Of a stretch of DNA of 64,000 bases, positions 40,638-49,410 are shown one piece after another. The stretch is from Paenibacillus luteus (lineage in GTDB: Bacteria > Bacillota > Bacilli > Paenibacillales > Paenibacillaceae), in the NCBI RefSeq assembly GCF_006542765.1, contig NZ_SKCD01000004.1:1-64000 (forward strand), given 5' to 3'. Below the pieces are notes generated by a model. It saw only the letters and a program-made list of their open reading frames with translations. It did not search any database and was not told the DNA's origin. The translations under genes and the position numbers were made by a program. How positions within the stretch are numbered: the stretch's first letter is position 1; each line of letters begins with the position of its first letter.

Positions 40638-41309
40638 TTGCCCACTCCTACAAAAAAATACTCAAGACTTCTGGCAGCTGCCGATATTCATGGTTACAAG
40701 GATGAGCTGTCACTGCTGCTCAAAGAGGCAAATTATAATCCGATACAAGATCAGCTCATTCTACTGGGCGACTACATTGATGCCGATAATCCGGCCACTT
40801 GGGGCACGCTGGACACGGTTCGCCAGCTCGCTGCCGAAGGCGCTCTGGTTCTGCCAGGCAATCAGGAGCTTCGAGTATTAGCAGCTAAGGAGCATCAGCC
40901 ATCCCTTCCTTCAGATATTCTCCAATGGCTGGAGCAGCTTCCGCTGTACATCGTGGAAGGGAATTTTTTGTTCGTTCATGCCGGTCTAAGGCCAGGCATT
41001 CCTTTGAATAAACAAAGCGCGAAGGATCTTACTGAAATCCGCGATGATTTTATTAATCAACCATTGGCAGAGCAGGACGAAGCTCTGGCATATGTCATCA
41101 TATTCGGCCATACGCCTACGTTTAAGCTTGGTGCGCCTGCAGGAGAGTTATGGGTTGGCAACCGCCGCATGGCCATCGACACGGGCGCCAAGCATGGCTG
41201 CCGTTTGTCGCTGCTTGATGTTGGCCAGCTTATTCGATATTCATGTTCGACTGCAGCCCATAGCCGCTGCGGTGACTTGCGATTGGAAACCTTGGCATAT
41301 CAATTTTGA
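40638..41309 (+). CDS. PPP-type metallophosphatase with altered catalytic motifs
   Basis: 223 residues of the serine/threonine phosphatase/diadenosine tetraphosphatase fold. Motif 1 is ADIHGYKDE (D-x-H-G). Motif 2 is LLGDYIDADNP, where the usual GDxxDRG Arg is absent. Motif 3 is PGNQE, with Gln in place of the catalytic His of GNHE. FVHAG and FGHTPT follow. It ends the PhoP-box transport operon and probably acts on the imported phospho-compound, but the altered motifs leave activity open. The start is a TTG with AAAGG 12 bases before it. Confidence 0.75.
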   Translation: MPTPTKKYSRLLAAADIHGYKDELSLLLKEANYNPIQDQLILLGDYIDADNPATWGTLDTVRQLAAEGALVLPGNQELRVLAAKEHQPSLPSDILQWLEQLPLYIVEGNFLFVHAGLRPGIPLNKQSAKDLTEIRDDFINQPLAEQDEALAYVIIFGHTPTFKLGAPAGELWVGNRRMAIDTGAKHGCRLSLLDVGQLIRYSCSTAAHSRCGDLRLETLAYQF

Positions 41310-41324
41310 TAGTCACCGATGATT

Positions 41325-41375
41325 AAAGAGGCAAGAGGGAGCAACCGCATGCGGTTGCTCCCTCTTGCCTCTTTT
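41325..41375 (+). terminator. Terminator formed by a perfect 50-base palindrome
   Basis: The arms 41325-41349 and 41350-41374 are exact reverse complements (25 bp, ends AAAGAGGCAA...TTGCCTCTTT), with no spacer, and TTTT follows. It lies 15 bases after the phosphatase stop. The length is far above that of ordinary terminators. Confidence 0.85.
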
Positions 41376-41483
41376 CCATATCCCAAATTATTTCGGCAGC
41401 TTAGGCAACCGCACAAACCCTCTCCTGCCTATCTGCATAGTTATAGACAGGAGCACAGTTTATTCACAACTGGAGGAATGGTT

Positions 41484-42248
41484 ATGAACTCGTCTTTCCC
41501 TACCCAAAAATACCCGTACGTTCGTCATTCCAAAGAGGATTATATGCTTGATATGAAGCGAGGAGATGTCAATGGTGACGGTATACCGGATCATGTCTAT
41601 CTATTTGGAAACAAACCTGACGGCCCATCCGGCATATTCGCACAAAATATAACGCTGGTGATTCTCGATGGCTATTCTCAGCAGCACACCGTCGTTCCTT
41701 TGCAGAACAACGCAGGCTATAACGCTTCGCTGTTCCTCGGAAATTTCGATCCCAATAAAGCCTCCGACATTCTGGTGAGCATCGATGCCGGAGGAAGCGG
41801 GGGGTACGGCATCTTCTACCTCTATTCTTTTGTGCACAATGAGCTTCGCCTAATGTTCGACTCGGAGCAGTACAACCAAGCTCATCCATTCCGTGTCCAA
41901 TATGAGAATAATTACAAAGTATCCGTAGCAAGCCCCGAACTAGATATACTGTTTATTATTGATCTCAGCAGCCGCGGATATAACTATCTGTCTACTTATT
42001 ATAACGAGGACGGCACGCTCAAAAATCCGGTACAAGGAGAGGTGCTTGCGCTCGCAGCCTTAAATCCGATCGTATCCAATGAAAACCGAGGGGCTTTTAG
42101 CCTTCTCGCCCTTCAACGAATCATCGGTCCCACAAACGCGGATACGCTCGGTTATGTGGAGAATCTGCTGACCTGGAACGGTGATGCCTTCCTATCCTCC
42201 AGATTGACGGTTGCGATACTTGGCAGCAAGCTTATCAGTCCTTTCTAA
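41484..42248 (+). CDS. VCBS/FG-GAP-like protein with one calcium loop
   Basis: 254 residues, no signal peptide. A D-x-N-x-D-G-x-x-D calcium loop (GDVNGDGIPDHVYL, near 27-40) opens a beta-propeller-like segment, and GGSGGYGIFYLYSF and DILVSIDAGG follow. The C-terminal half is unfamiliar. GGAGG lies seven bases from the ATG at 41484. The 55 upstream residues of the longer frame cross the terminator and are rejected. The collagen-like gene follows by 150 nt, so both may be sporulation or surface proteins (inference). Confidence 0.7.
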   Translation: MNSSFPTQKYPYVRHSKEDYMLDMKRGDVNGDGIPDHVYLFGNKPDGPSGIFAQNITLVILDGYSQQHTVVPLQNNAGYNASLFLGNFDPNKASDILVSIDAGGSGGYGIFYLYSFVHNELRLMFDSEQYNQAHPFRVQYENNYKVSVASPELDILFIIDLSSRGYNYLSTYYNEDGTLKNPVQGEVLALAALNPIVSNENRGAFSLLALQRIIGPTNADTLGYVENLLTWNGDAFLSSRLTVAILGSKLISPF

Positions 42249-42400
42249 CGCCTTGGACGAAGCTAGGAAAGTGCAGTTCCCCCTCTCGCCTGCAACTGCC
42301 TTGTGCTTGTGTCAACTCAATCTTCCGTACGTTCGCCCAATCCAAGTAACACGCTACCGCATACGATGCTTTAGCCTAATTCATAAGGAGTGATTTTTGC

Positions 42401-42784
42401 ATGGGATTATTGCCTCCGTTTGGACCTCCGGGTTCGATGGGGCCCATGGGACCGCTTGGACCTATAGGACCATTCGGACCAGGACCGCAAATACCACAAG
42501 GCCCTCAGGGACCTCAGGGACCGCAAGGAACGATGGGGCCGACTGCTCCTCCACCTCAGTTCACGCCACCTCAGCCAGCGGTTACGCCGTTTGCCGTTGA
42601 TCCGGGTGCCATTTCCGGCTGTTTGTTCCGCAACACTTATATATGGCTTGCCAACGGGCAGGGCTTTTGGTTTTTCCCTGTGTTCGTAGGCCGCAACTCC
42701 GTTTCAGGCTTCCGCTGGTTCGGCAGATCCTGGCTTTATTCGGGAATTGATTTGCGTCAAATCAATTCATTTACATGCTTTTGA
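42401..42784 (+). CDS. Collagen-like protein, probable spore surface component
   Basis: 127 residues. Residues 8-46 are Gly-x-y repeats rich in Pro (GPPGSMGPMGPLGPIGPFGP), then a Pro/Gln-rich hinge and a C-terminal domain (~64-127) with many aromatic residues (NGQGFWFFPVFVG, GFRWFGRSWLYSGI) ending in CF. Short collagen-like tracts with a globular end resemble exosporium filament proteins of the BclA kind, although the BclA trimer domain is not recognisable. AAGGAG stands ten bases before the ATG. It is closed by a strong terminator. Confidence 0.75.
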   Translation: MGLLPPFGPPGSMGPMGPLGPIGPFGPGPQIPQGPQGPQGPQGTMGPTAPPPQFTPPQPAVTPFAVDPGAISGCLFRNTYIWLANGQGFWFFPVFVGRNSVSGFRWFGRSWLYSGIDLRQINSFTCF

Positions 42785-42823
42785 GGAAATAATCATGATG
42801 AAACGGCTTTCCTATATTTCAAG

Positions 42824-42868
42824 AAAAAACGGCCCCTCTCGCAAGTTGAGAAGGAAGCCGTTTTTTTT
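42824..42868. terminator. Bidirectional terminator between collagen-like gene and BceB-like gene
   Basis: AAAAAACGGC / GCCGTTTTTT with an inner CTCTC/GAGAA stem. A and T tracts occur on both sides. Confidence 0.85.
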
Positions 42869-42872
42869 GTTA

Positions 42873-44819
42873 TTACGCGGTCGCGCCGCGAAGCATAGTT
42901 TTCATGTAGCTGCTGCAGGCAACCAGGAAATAAATCGTCTGCATCGCAATATAAATCCCGATGACGACGAAGGAGTAAATCCAGTTGGAGGAATCCATCA
43001 TATTATCCAGCGCTTTCATAGCGAACAAGGCATGCAGGATGCCGACGACGACAGGGACAAAAAAGACGATGCCGACCTGCGTGACGACAATTTTACGCAT
43101 CTCGTTTTTGGTCATGCCAATTCGGGATAATGCCTTGAACTGAGCTTGATCCTCTTGGAGTTCCGTATACAGCTTGAAATAGATCATGCTGCCCGATGCG
43201 ATGAAAAATAGAAGGCTGATGAACATGCCGATAAACAAGGTTAACGATACCGTTTCATTCATATTGGCCAAGTCGCTTGCCCGGCGGAAATCAATTTGCG
43301 GCTGCAGCTCTTCCGGCACTAGATTTTTCAGCTTCTCTGCCGTAGGAGCGGATTTCTCCCAATTGCTCAGCTCAAAGCCGTAGATCACGTTCCATTGGTC
43401 TTCAGGAATGCCTGATACCAGCTTCACATAAGAAAAATCATCCATTACAAACGTATAATAATTGTTTTGCATCGAGTTCATGACCTTTGTGTCCACTACG
43501 CTGCTAATCTCAAACTCCTTGTTTTTTCCGTTGATGTCGCCTTTGACATAGCCTTTATAATTACGAATCACCCTACCATAGTTCGATTGGGCTAGCGTCA
43601 GCTTGCCATTCTCGGGCAAAATGCTCGGCTGTCCGGTCATCTCTGCAAGCTTGTTATATTCCGTAGCCGAAATAATGACAGCATCCGAATCGAACTCGCG
43701 GTATTCTTCATCATCCCACTGAATGGCGTAACGGCTTATGACTATACTGACTGCCTTCGCCTCTTTGGTAATCTTGAAGCCGTCCTCGGTGACGATTCGC
43801 TTCAGCTCCGCTTGATCGATCACCTCATGCGTATTTAACCCTTTCTCGCTATAGGCCAGCGTAAAAGGAGAACTTGCCAACAAGCTTTGTTTACTTCCGA
43901 TTTGCAAAATATAAACCGTGCCGAGCGCCGTCATCACAACCGCGCTTAAAATCGATACGATAAACAGAATTCGCGCATTATCTCTTATTTTATAGCCTAG
44001 CTGAGCAAACACAATCATATTGGTCCGCTTATAATAGACCGCCGATTTCTTCTGGATAAACGTTAACACCAAAATGCTAAGCTGCGTGAACAGAAAATAC
44101 GTTCCTGCGACTACGGTAATTAAGATAGGCAGGGAAAGTACAACAAACGTATCGCTGTTCATAAAAAAAGCCATGCCGTAAGCGGCAATCAGACAACCTG
44201 CGGCAACGAAAACCAACCAACGCGAAAAGACCAACTGTCCTTTTGGCTTTCGTGCCGCTTTCAATAAATCAACGATCTCCGTGCGGCCAATGCGAAGCGC
44301 CGTCCATATGGAAATAATCATAAATAAGGCAAAAAATCCGCCTGCCGTTATTCCGATTGCTTTGAGAGGCAGCGCAAACGGAATCGGTTCCTCCAGCTTC
44401 AGCAGCACGCCCAGCGCCATAAAGAACAACTTGCTGAACAGCGTGCCAAGTCCAAGTCCTACCGCTACTGCCAGAGTGGCAATCGCTGCATTTTCATAGA
44501 GAACCAGCTTACGAAGCTGTGCCCTGGTCATCCCGAACAGAGAGAACAATCCGAATTCCTGCTGCCTTGTTTTTAGAAAGGCGGAGTTCGAATACAGCAC
44601 GAACAGAAACGAGAAAATGACGATAATATACTCGCAAAATTCCATCCCTTTGCGTATCTTTGAAGCCGCCATAATAAAGCCGCTCTCTACATCCGGATGG
44701 TACAGAAAGGCAGCATAAATGTAAAAAATCATAACGGAAAACACGCTGCTCAGAAAAAATGCGCTGTATGACCGCCTGTTGCCCCGGATATTGCTAAGCG
44801 CGAGCGAACGGAACGTCAT
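42873..44819 (-). CDS. BceB-type peptide-antibiotic ABC transporter permease
   Basis: 648 residues. It opens MTFRSLALSNIRGNRRSYSA and has ten predicted membrane helices, with a large extracellular domain between helices 7 and 8 (~320-530), the layout of BceB/YxdM/VraG. The extracellular part detects cell-wall-active peptides, and the transporter both frees the target and signals to the BceS-like kinase. The ATG at 44819 follows GGAGGTAA by seven bases. The longer frame lies in the ATPase gene. It overlaps the ATPase gene by 26 bases. Confidence 0.9.
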   Translation of the reverse strand: MTFRSLALSNIRGNRRSYSAFFLSSVFSVMIFYIYAAFLYHPDVESGFIMAASKIRKGMEFCEYIIVIFSFLFVLYSNSAFLKTRQQEFGLFSLFGMTRAQLRKLVLYENAAIATLAVAVGLGLGTLFSKLFFMALGVLLKLEEPIPFALPLKAIGITAGGFFALFMIISIWTALRIGRTEIVDLLKAARKPKGQLVFSRWLVFVAAGCLIAAYGMAFFMNSDTFVVLSLPILITVVAGTYFLFTQLSILVLTFIQKKSAVYYKRTNMIVFAQLGYKIRDNARILFIVSILSAVVMTALGTVYILQIGSKQSLLASSPFTLAYSEKGLNTHEVIDQAELKRIVTEDGFKITKEAKAVSIVISRYAIQWDDEEYREFDSDAVIISATEYNKLAEMTGQPSILPENGKLTLAQSNYGRVIRNYKGYVKGDINGKNKEFEISSVVDTKVMNSMQNNYYTFVMDDFSYVKLVSGIPEDQWNVIYGFELSNWEKSAPTAEKLKNLVPEELQPQIDFRRASDLANMNETVSLTLFIGMFISLLFFIASGSMIYFKLYTELQEDQAQFKALSRIGMTKNEMRKIVVTQVGIVFFVPVVVGILHALFAMKALDNMMDSSNWIYSFVVIGIYIAMQTIYFLVACSSYMKTMLRGATA

Positions 44820-45570
44820 CGAAATTACCTCCCAGCACGCTGAGAGCGTCCAAAATTTGTTGGAAAAATGCCTGCCTGTTCGTTCCTTTGCGAATCTCCG
44901 AGAAAAACTTTCCATCCTTAATGAAGACAATCCGCTGGCAATAGCTCGCTGAGAACGGATCATGCGTAACCATCAGTACCGTCGCCTTAAACCGCTCATT
45001 CATATCTTTAAGCGAGTCCATCACGTCTTTCGCCGATTTGGAATCAAGGTTGCCCGTCAGCTCGTCAGCAAGCACAAGCGAGGGTTGGTGAATAATCGCC
45101 CGTGCAATGGCTGCACGCTGCTTCTGGCCGCCTGACACCTCATACGTTCGTTTTTCAAGAATTGGCGTTATTTGCAGCAGCTCGGCTAGCGGATTTAGCT
45201 TCTCTAAGATTTTTTTTGGAGCCATGCCCTCTAATACAAGCGGCAAAATGATGTTTTCTTTAATCGATAGCGTGTCCAGCAAGTTGAAATCCTGAAAAAC
45301 AAAACCAAGCTCACGGCGCCGAAACAGCGCCAACTTCTTGTCGGTCAGCTTGCTCGGGTTGACGCCGTTAATTTCAATCTGGCCGGAAGTTGGCCGATCA
45401 ATGGTAGACAACAGATTAAGCAGCGTCGTTTTGCCGCTTCCCGAAGGTCCCATTACCCCGACAAACTCTCCGGCCTCCAGCTTCAGCTCGATATCCTCCA
45501 GCGCTTTGTATGCCACGTTTCCTTTTGAACTATATATTTTGCCGAGCCCTTGTGCTTGTAGTACACTCAT
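44794..45570 (-). CDS. BceA-type ABC transporter ATPase
   Basis: 258 residues. Walker A GPSGSGKT is at 41-48, the Q-loop is FVFQDFNLLDT, the signature is VSGGQKQR, Walker B LVLADELTGNLD, and the switch His lies in MVTHDP. These are the MacB/BceA-type features. The ATG at 45570 follows GGAGG by ten bases. It is separated from the kinase gene by 124 bases that hold a BceR-type operator and a -10 TATACT, so the transporter pair has its own inducible promoter. Confidence 0.92.
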   Translation of the reverse strand: MSVLQAQGLGKIYSSKGNVAYKALEDIELKLEAGEFVGVMGPSGSGKTTLLNLLSTIDRPTSGQIEINGVNPSKLTDKKLALFRRRELGFVFQDFNLLDTLSIKENIILPLVLEGMAPKKILEKLNPLAELLQITPILEKRTYEVSGGQKQRAAIARAIIHQPSLVLADELTGNLDSKSAKDVMDSLKDMNERFKATVLMVTHDPFSASYCQRIVFIKDGKFFSEIRKGTNRQAFFQQILDALSVLGGNFDDVPFARA

Positions 45571-45617
45571 TGCGATGTTCCTCCCCAAAAAGTCTGTATA
45601 CTTGTTTCGATAGCCTT

Positions 45618-45693
45618 AGTATAGACCAGGGGAGAGTAAGGAACCCATCGATTTCTCTTTCAATCATCCGAAGCAAACCTTACAAATTTGTCA
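45618..45693 (-). promoter_or_regulatory. BceR-type operator and promoter of the bceAB-like genes
   Basis: On the minus strand TGACA-AATT-TGTAA (45680-45693) matches the TnACA-N4-TGTAA pattern that I associate with BceR-like regulators. A -10 TATACT (45618-45623) lies downstream without a good -35, as expected of an activator-dependent promoter. Confidence 0.68.
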
Positions 45694-45694
45694 C

Positions 45695-46783
45695 TTAACT
45701 GCCACTATCCGACCCCTCGCCATCCATAATATGGATGGCGCGCGGTTCAAACGTTAAGGCGATGGTCGTACTCTCGCCAAGTATGGAAGAGATCGTCATC
45801 ACATGCCCAAGCCTGCTGCATACCTGTTTAGCCAAATAGAGCCCCATCCCCGTCGACTCACCAGCCGTACGTCCATTTTCTCCTGTAAAAAACGGGTCGA
45901 ATACTCTCGGAAGATCATACGGCGCTATCCCAATTCCTTCATCTATGACCTTCAGTGTTCCGCTGCCGCTGGAAAAAGTCTCCATTTGGAACAAAAGCTT
46001 TTTGGAGCCCGGCTTGCTCTTGCTATATTTAATGGCGTTACTGACGAACTGATTAAACAAAAACGTCATCCATTTCTCATCCGTCTCCACCCAAGCCTCC
46101 CCCTCCACCCGTGGAAAAATAGAATGGCGGATACACAGCTTCTTATGTGCATTAATTACTGTACGCGCAAGCTCATGCAGGGGCGTTTGCTTGATATGCA
46201 AATCAATCTCAAACTTGTCCAAACGAGCGGTATAGAGCATCATTTCCAGCCCACGTGACATGCGGTCCGTTTCTTCTTGAACGCTAAGAGCAAGAAGTTT
46301 GTGTTCCTCTGCCGAAGGAGCGCTCTGCTGCTGTGCTTGCTGGGCAAGCAAATCGATCACAGACAAGGGGGTTTTCATATGGTGAACCCATTGCAGCACA
46401 AAGTGGTTATGCAGCTCCTGCTGACGGCGGTATTTGCCAAGCTCATTAAGATACGCTCGATTTTGCTCCTCGAGGAGGCGAGCGACAAGTTTTTGCTCTC
46501 CTGTAATGGTAGATTGCACGATTTTCGCGGCTTGCAGCTCATCTGATTTTTCAATGGCATCGGTTAACTCTTTATAGTAGGTACGTTGGCGCAAATAATC
46601 AATCGCCAGCCATACGCCTAAAAAAAACAAAGAGAGCACAATAAAATAATAGATTGTCCCCTCTTCAATGTAGCCTGGATAACGCTCTCGTTCCAATAGC
46701 AGCAAGCTGATGGACAAGCCGATAATAATTAGTGCCATAATAATAAACAGCAGCCGGTCACGCAAAAATAACGCTAGCGTCAT
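45695..46783 (-). CDS. BceS-type intramembrane-sensing histidine kinase
   Basis: 362 residues. There are two membrane helices (about 11-30 and 45-62) with almost no extracellular loop, the feature of kinases that listen to a BceAB transporter. The dimerisation box is HHMKTP with phospho-His134, and the ATPase domain has NAIKYS (N box), DEGIGI (G1) and GMGLYL (G2). It overlaps the response regulator gene (ATGA) and ends one base before the BceR-type operator. Confidence 0.93.
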   Translation of the reverse strand: MTLALFLRDRLLFIIMALIIIGLSISLLLLERERYPGYIEEGTIYYFIVLSLFFLGVWLAIDYLRQRTYYKELTDAIEKSDELQAAKIVQSTITGEQKLVARLLEEQNRAYLNELGKYRRQQELHNHFVLQWVHHMKTPLSVIDLLAQQAQQQSAPSAEEHKLLALSVQEETDRMSRGLEMMLYTARLDKFEIDLHIKQTPLHELARTVINAHKKLCIRHSIFPRVEGEAWVETDEKWMTFLFNQFVSNAIKYSKSKPGSKKLLFQMETFSSGSGTLKVIDEGIGIAPYDLPRVFDPFFTGENGRTAGESTGMGLYLAKQVCSRLGHVMTISSILGESTTIALTFEPRAIHIMDGEGSDSGS

Positions 46784-47517
46784 CGCAGCGTCCCTTCTTC
46801 CTTGCCCGCGAGCGTCAGCTTATAGCCTTGGCCACGCACCGTCTCGATCGCTTTCGCGAGGCCAAGCTCTTCCAGCTTCCGCCGAAGCCTTGTGACATTG
46901 ACTGTCAGCGTATTGTCATCCACAAATTGGACATCGTCCCAAAGTGCCTCGAGCAACTGCTCACGCGTTGCAATTTCTCCTGGCTGCTTCATCAGGCATT
47001 CGGCAAGCAATTGCTCGTTTTTCGTCAGCTCGACTCGCTGCCCTTCCCATTCCAGTTCATTGCGGTTTAAATAGAGGCGCAGACCTCCAGCAACCAGCTC
47101 GGCATGGGCCGTCACCATACTGTCCGTAGCTGCTGCCGAACCAGCGGCGTATTCGCCATATGCGCGCCTCAGCACGCTTTTCACTTTGGCCATCAGCAAA
47201 TCCAGATGGATGGGCTTCGTAATGTAGTCATCTCCGCCATTCTCGATCGCCATCACCTGATCCATCTCTCCTGCCCGGGCTGAAATGAATAGGATCGGCA
47301 CGCTGGAACGAGTGCGAATCTGCCTGCACCAATAATAACCGTCGAAATACGGCAAATTGATATCCAGCAAAACCAAATGAGGCCCGAAGGCCTCCAACTC
47401 CGGCATAATTTCACGAAATTGCATGACGCTCTCCGCTTCGAAGCCGTATTTGTCCATATGGCTCTTCAAAATGGACGCGATCTTATCGTCGTCCTCTACG
47501 ATAAAAATCCGATACAT
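46780..47517 (-). CDS. BceR-type response regulator (OmpR family)
   Basis: 245 residues. The receiver domain has acidic Glu8-Asp9-Asp10, phospho-Asp52 and the switch Lys in YITKP. The OmpR winged-helix domain occupies ~135-240 (LTKNEQLLAECLMKQPGEIA and DNTLTVNVTRLRRKLEELG). The ATG at 47517 follows AGGAGGAGG. The longer frame overlaps the preceding kinase gene and is rejected. It begins only 22 bases after the NarL-type system, so the two systems may share a transcript. Confidence 0.92.
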   Translation of the reverse strand: MYRIFIVEDDDKIASILKSHMDKYGFEAESVMQFREIMPELEAFGPHLVLLDINLPYFDGYYWCRQIRTRSSVPILFISARAGEMDQVMAIENGGDDYITKPIHLDLLMAKVKSVLRRAYGEYAAGSAAATDSMVTAHAELVAGGLRLYLNRNELEWEGQRVELTKNEQLLAECLMKQPGEIATREQLLEALWDDVQFVDDNTLTVNVTRLRRKLEELGLAKAIETVRGQGYKLTLAGKEEGTLR

Positions 47518-47539
47518 GAAGTGCCTCCTCCTGATGTCG

Positions 47540-48658
47540 TTATGTCTGCTGGTCTTTAGGCACCACAAACCGCACCGTTGTGCCCTGCCCCGGCTCGGAT
47601 ACAAGCTCCAAGTGCCCGCCAACGCTGCGCGCCCTCTCCTCCATGCTGAACAAACCAACGCCGCGTCCGATCCGCTCCGTGTTAAAGCCTTGGCCGCGGT
47701 CAATAACAAAGACCTCAACCTCATCCAGATGCTCCTTCAGCGTCACCTCAGCTTCCGCAACCTCTGCATATTTTGCGATATTCGTCAGCGCCTCTTGAAT
47801 GACGCGGTAAATAGCCGTTTCTTTCATAATTCCAAGCCTGCTCTTCAATTGGTTCTCCAGCTTCAGTTGGATGCCAAAGTGCTGTGAATAATTGTCCACG
47901 TAGGTTCTAATTGCCGGCCCAACACCAAGATCATCCAGCACTGATGGGCGAAGCTCCCATGCCAATCCCCGTATATCCTCCATGATGCCGGATACATCCC
48001 CGCGCAGCTCGCTTAGCTCCGTTATTTGATTATGCTCGCCGATCAAACGGTCCAGTTGAATCAGCAATGTGAATAAGCTTTGGCCGATTCCGTCATGCAG
48101 CTCGCGCGAAATCCGTTTCCTCTCATCCTCTTGAATCTCAATCACCTTGACCATCATTTCCTTCAGCTTCTGCTCCGCCAGCTTGCGCTGGGTCACTTCA
48201 CTGCGAATAGCCAAATATTGATAAGGCTTGCCCTCTTCGTCCAGAAAAGGAACGATCGTTGTGCTTACCCAATAAAAGCTTCCGTCCTTCGCCCGGTTTT
48301 TGATTTCTCCACGCCATACCTCGCCAATTGAAATCACATTCCAGAGCTTGCGGAAAAAATCACTGCCATGAAATCCTGAATTAATGATGCGGTGGTCCTG
48401 TCCGATCAGCTCATGGCGTTCATATTTGGAAATCTCGCAAAACTTATCATTCACGTATTCGATTTTCCCCTTACGGTCCGTAACCGCTACGATTGAAGAT
48501 TCGTCCAAAGCAAACTTCACGTCCGCAAGCTGCTTGAGCGATTGATTCACTTGCGCCAACATAGACTTGTCATCAATTTCGCCCTCAAGAACAGACAGCA
48601 GGTACTCGACATCCGAGCCAATAATTTGCCGGTATTTCTCGCCGTTATGCTTAATCAA
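47540..48658 (-). CDS. PAS-domain histidine kinase of the HisKA_3 (NarL-partner) type
   Basis: 372 residues, soluble. Residues 45-155 form a PAS domain with PAC tail ([20 protein letters not shown], then [14 protein letters not shown]). The HisKA_3 motif [10 protein letters not shown] has phospho-His188, and the ATPase domain ends [16 protein letters not shown]. There is only one Cys in the PAS domain, so the four-Cys iron-sulfur cluster of NreB is absent. The start is a TTG that overlaps the regulator stop by eight bases, with AAAGGA upstream. Confidence 0.9.
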   Translation of the reverse strand: MIKHNGEKYRQIIGSDVEYLLSVLEGEIDDKSMLAQVNQSLKQLADVKFALDESSIVAVTDRKGKIEYVNDKFCEISKYERHELIGQDHRIINSGFHGSDFFRKLWNVISIGEVWRGEIKNRAKDGSFYWVSTTIVPFLDEEGKPYQYLAIRSEVTQRKLAEQKLKEMMVKVIEIQEDERKRISRELHDGIGQSLFTLLIQLDRLIGEHNQITELSELRGDVSGIMEDIRGLAWELRPSVLDDLGVGPAIRTYVDNYSQHFGIQLKLENQLKSRLGIMKETAIYRVIQEALTNIAKYAEVAEAEVTLKEHLDEVEVFVIDRGQGFNTERIGRGVGLFSMEERARSVGGHLELVSEPGQGTTVRFVVPKDQQT

Positions 48659-49307
48659 ATTGCAGCAGTCCTTTCTTCAGCGCGAACTTGATGAGCTCCG
48701 GGCGCGTACGAAGCCCCAGCTTATCCATCAGATGGCTTTTATGCGTTTCCACCGTCTTGACGCTTATAATCAGATTCTCTGCAATTTCCTTATTGGAATA
48801 ACCCTTGGCAATCCAGCCTAAAATCTCCTTCTCGCGCTCTGAAAGCGTCTCGTACGGTCCACTATCCTCGCCGCCCTGCTTTAGCTTCACAAGGTACTCG
48901 CTCATCAACCGCTTTGTCGCCGTTGGATACAGATAGGCATTGCCTTGCGCAACCGATTGAATGGCTGAAATCAACTCATCATGCGGTGCGTTTTTCAATA
49001 TATATCCTGAAGCTCCGATATGGATCGCACGGAACAAATATTCATCATCATCATGCATCGTCAGAATGAGTACAGCAGTATCTGGAAGCAATTTTTTCAG
49101 CTCAGTCGTTGCCGTCATCCCATCCTTGCCGTGCGGCATGCTCAAATCCATCAAAACTACATCGGGCAAAAGCTGCTGCGCCAACTGAATCGCTTCATCA
49201 CCTTCGGATGCTTCCCCCACCACTTCAATATCATGCTTGCCGTGCAGCAGCATCGCGAGCCCGGAGCGGACCATCGCGTGGTCATCGCAAATCATCAGCT
49301 TAATCAT
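48651..49307 (-). CDS. NarL/DegU-family response regulator
   Basis: 218 residues. The receiver domain contains Asp8-Asp9 and phospho-Asp54 (VLMDLSMP). The LuxR-type helix-turn-helix near 153-200 reads [20 protein letters not shown] and [12 protein letters not shown] in its general pattern. GGAGGGAGAAGG precedes the ATG. A TATAAT at 49373-49378 (minus strand) might start a transcript of its own. It is the partner of the PAS kinase gene that overlaps its 3' end. Confidence 0.92.
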   Translation of the reverse strand: MIKLMICDDHAMVRSGLAMLLHGKHDIEVVGEASEGDEAIQLAQQLLPDVVLMDLSMPHGKDGMTATTELKKLLPDTAVLILTMHDDDEYLFRAIHIGASGYILKNAPHDELISAIQSVAQGNAYLYPTATKRLMSEYLVKLKQGGEDSGPYETLSEREKEILGWIAKGYSNKEIAENLIISVKTVETHKSHLMDKLGLRTRPELIKFALKKGLLQFD

Positions 49308-49410
49308 TTCCTTCTCCCTCCGCCGGAATGCGTCTTGCTCCCTAAAATTCCAACTTTTATCATTATCACACTATTATAGCTCACATTGCGCTATGCAGCT
49401 TTAGTTTCCG

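Noticed and set aside
41319..41483. 55-residue N-terminal extension of the calcium-loop protein
   Set aside because: It reads through the palindromic terminator at 41325-41374. The ATG at 41484 has a strong ribosome binding site.
44820..44963. 48-residue N-terminal extension of the BceB-like permease
   Set aside because: It lies in the ATPase gene on the same strand, has no ribosome binding site, and the family starts at the Met at 44819.
47518..47724. 69-residue N-terminal extension of the BceR-like regulator
   Set aside because: It overlaps the PAS kinase gene. The Met at 47517 follows AGGAGGAGG and starts the receiver domain exactly.
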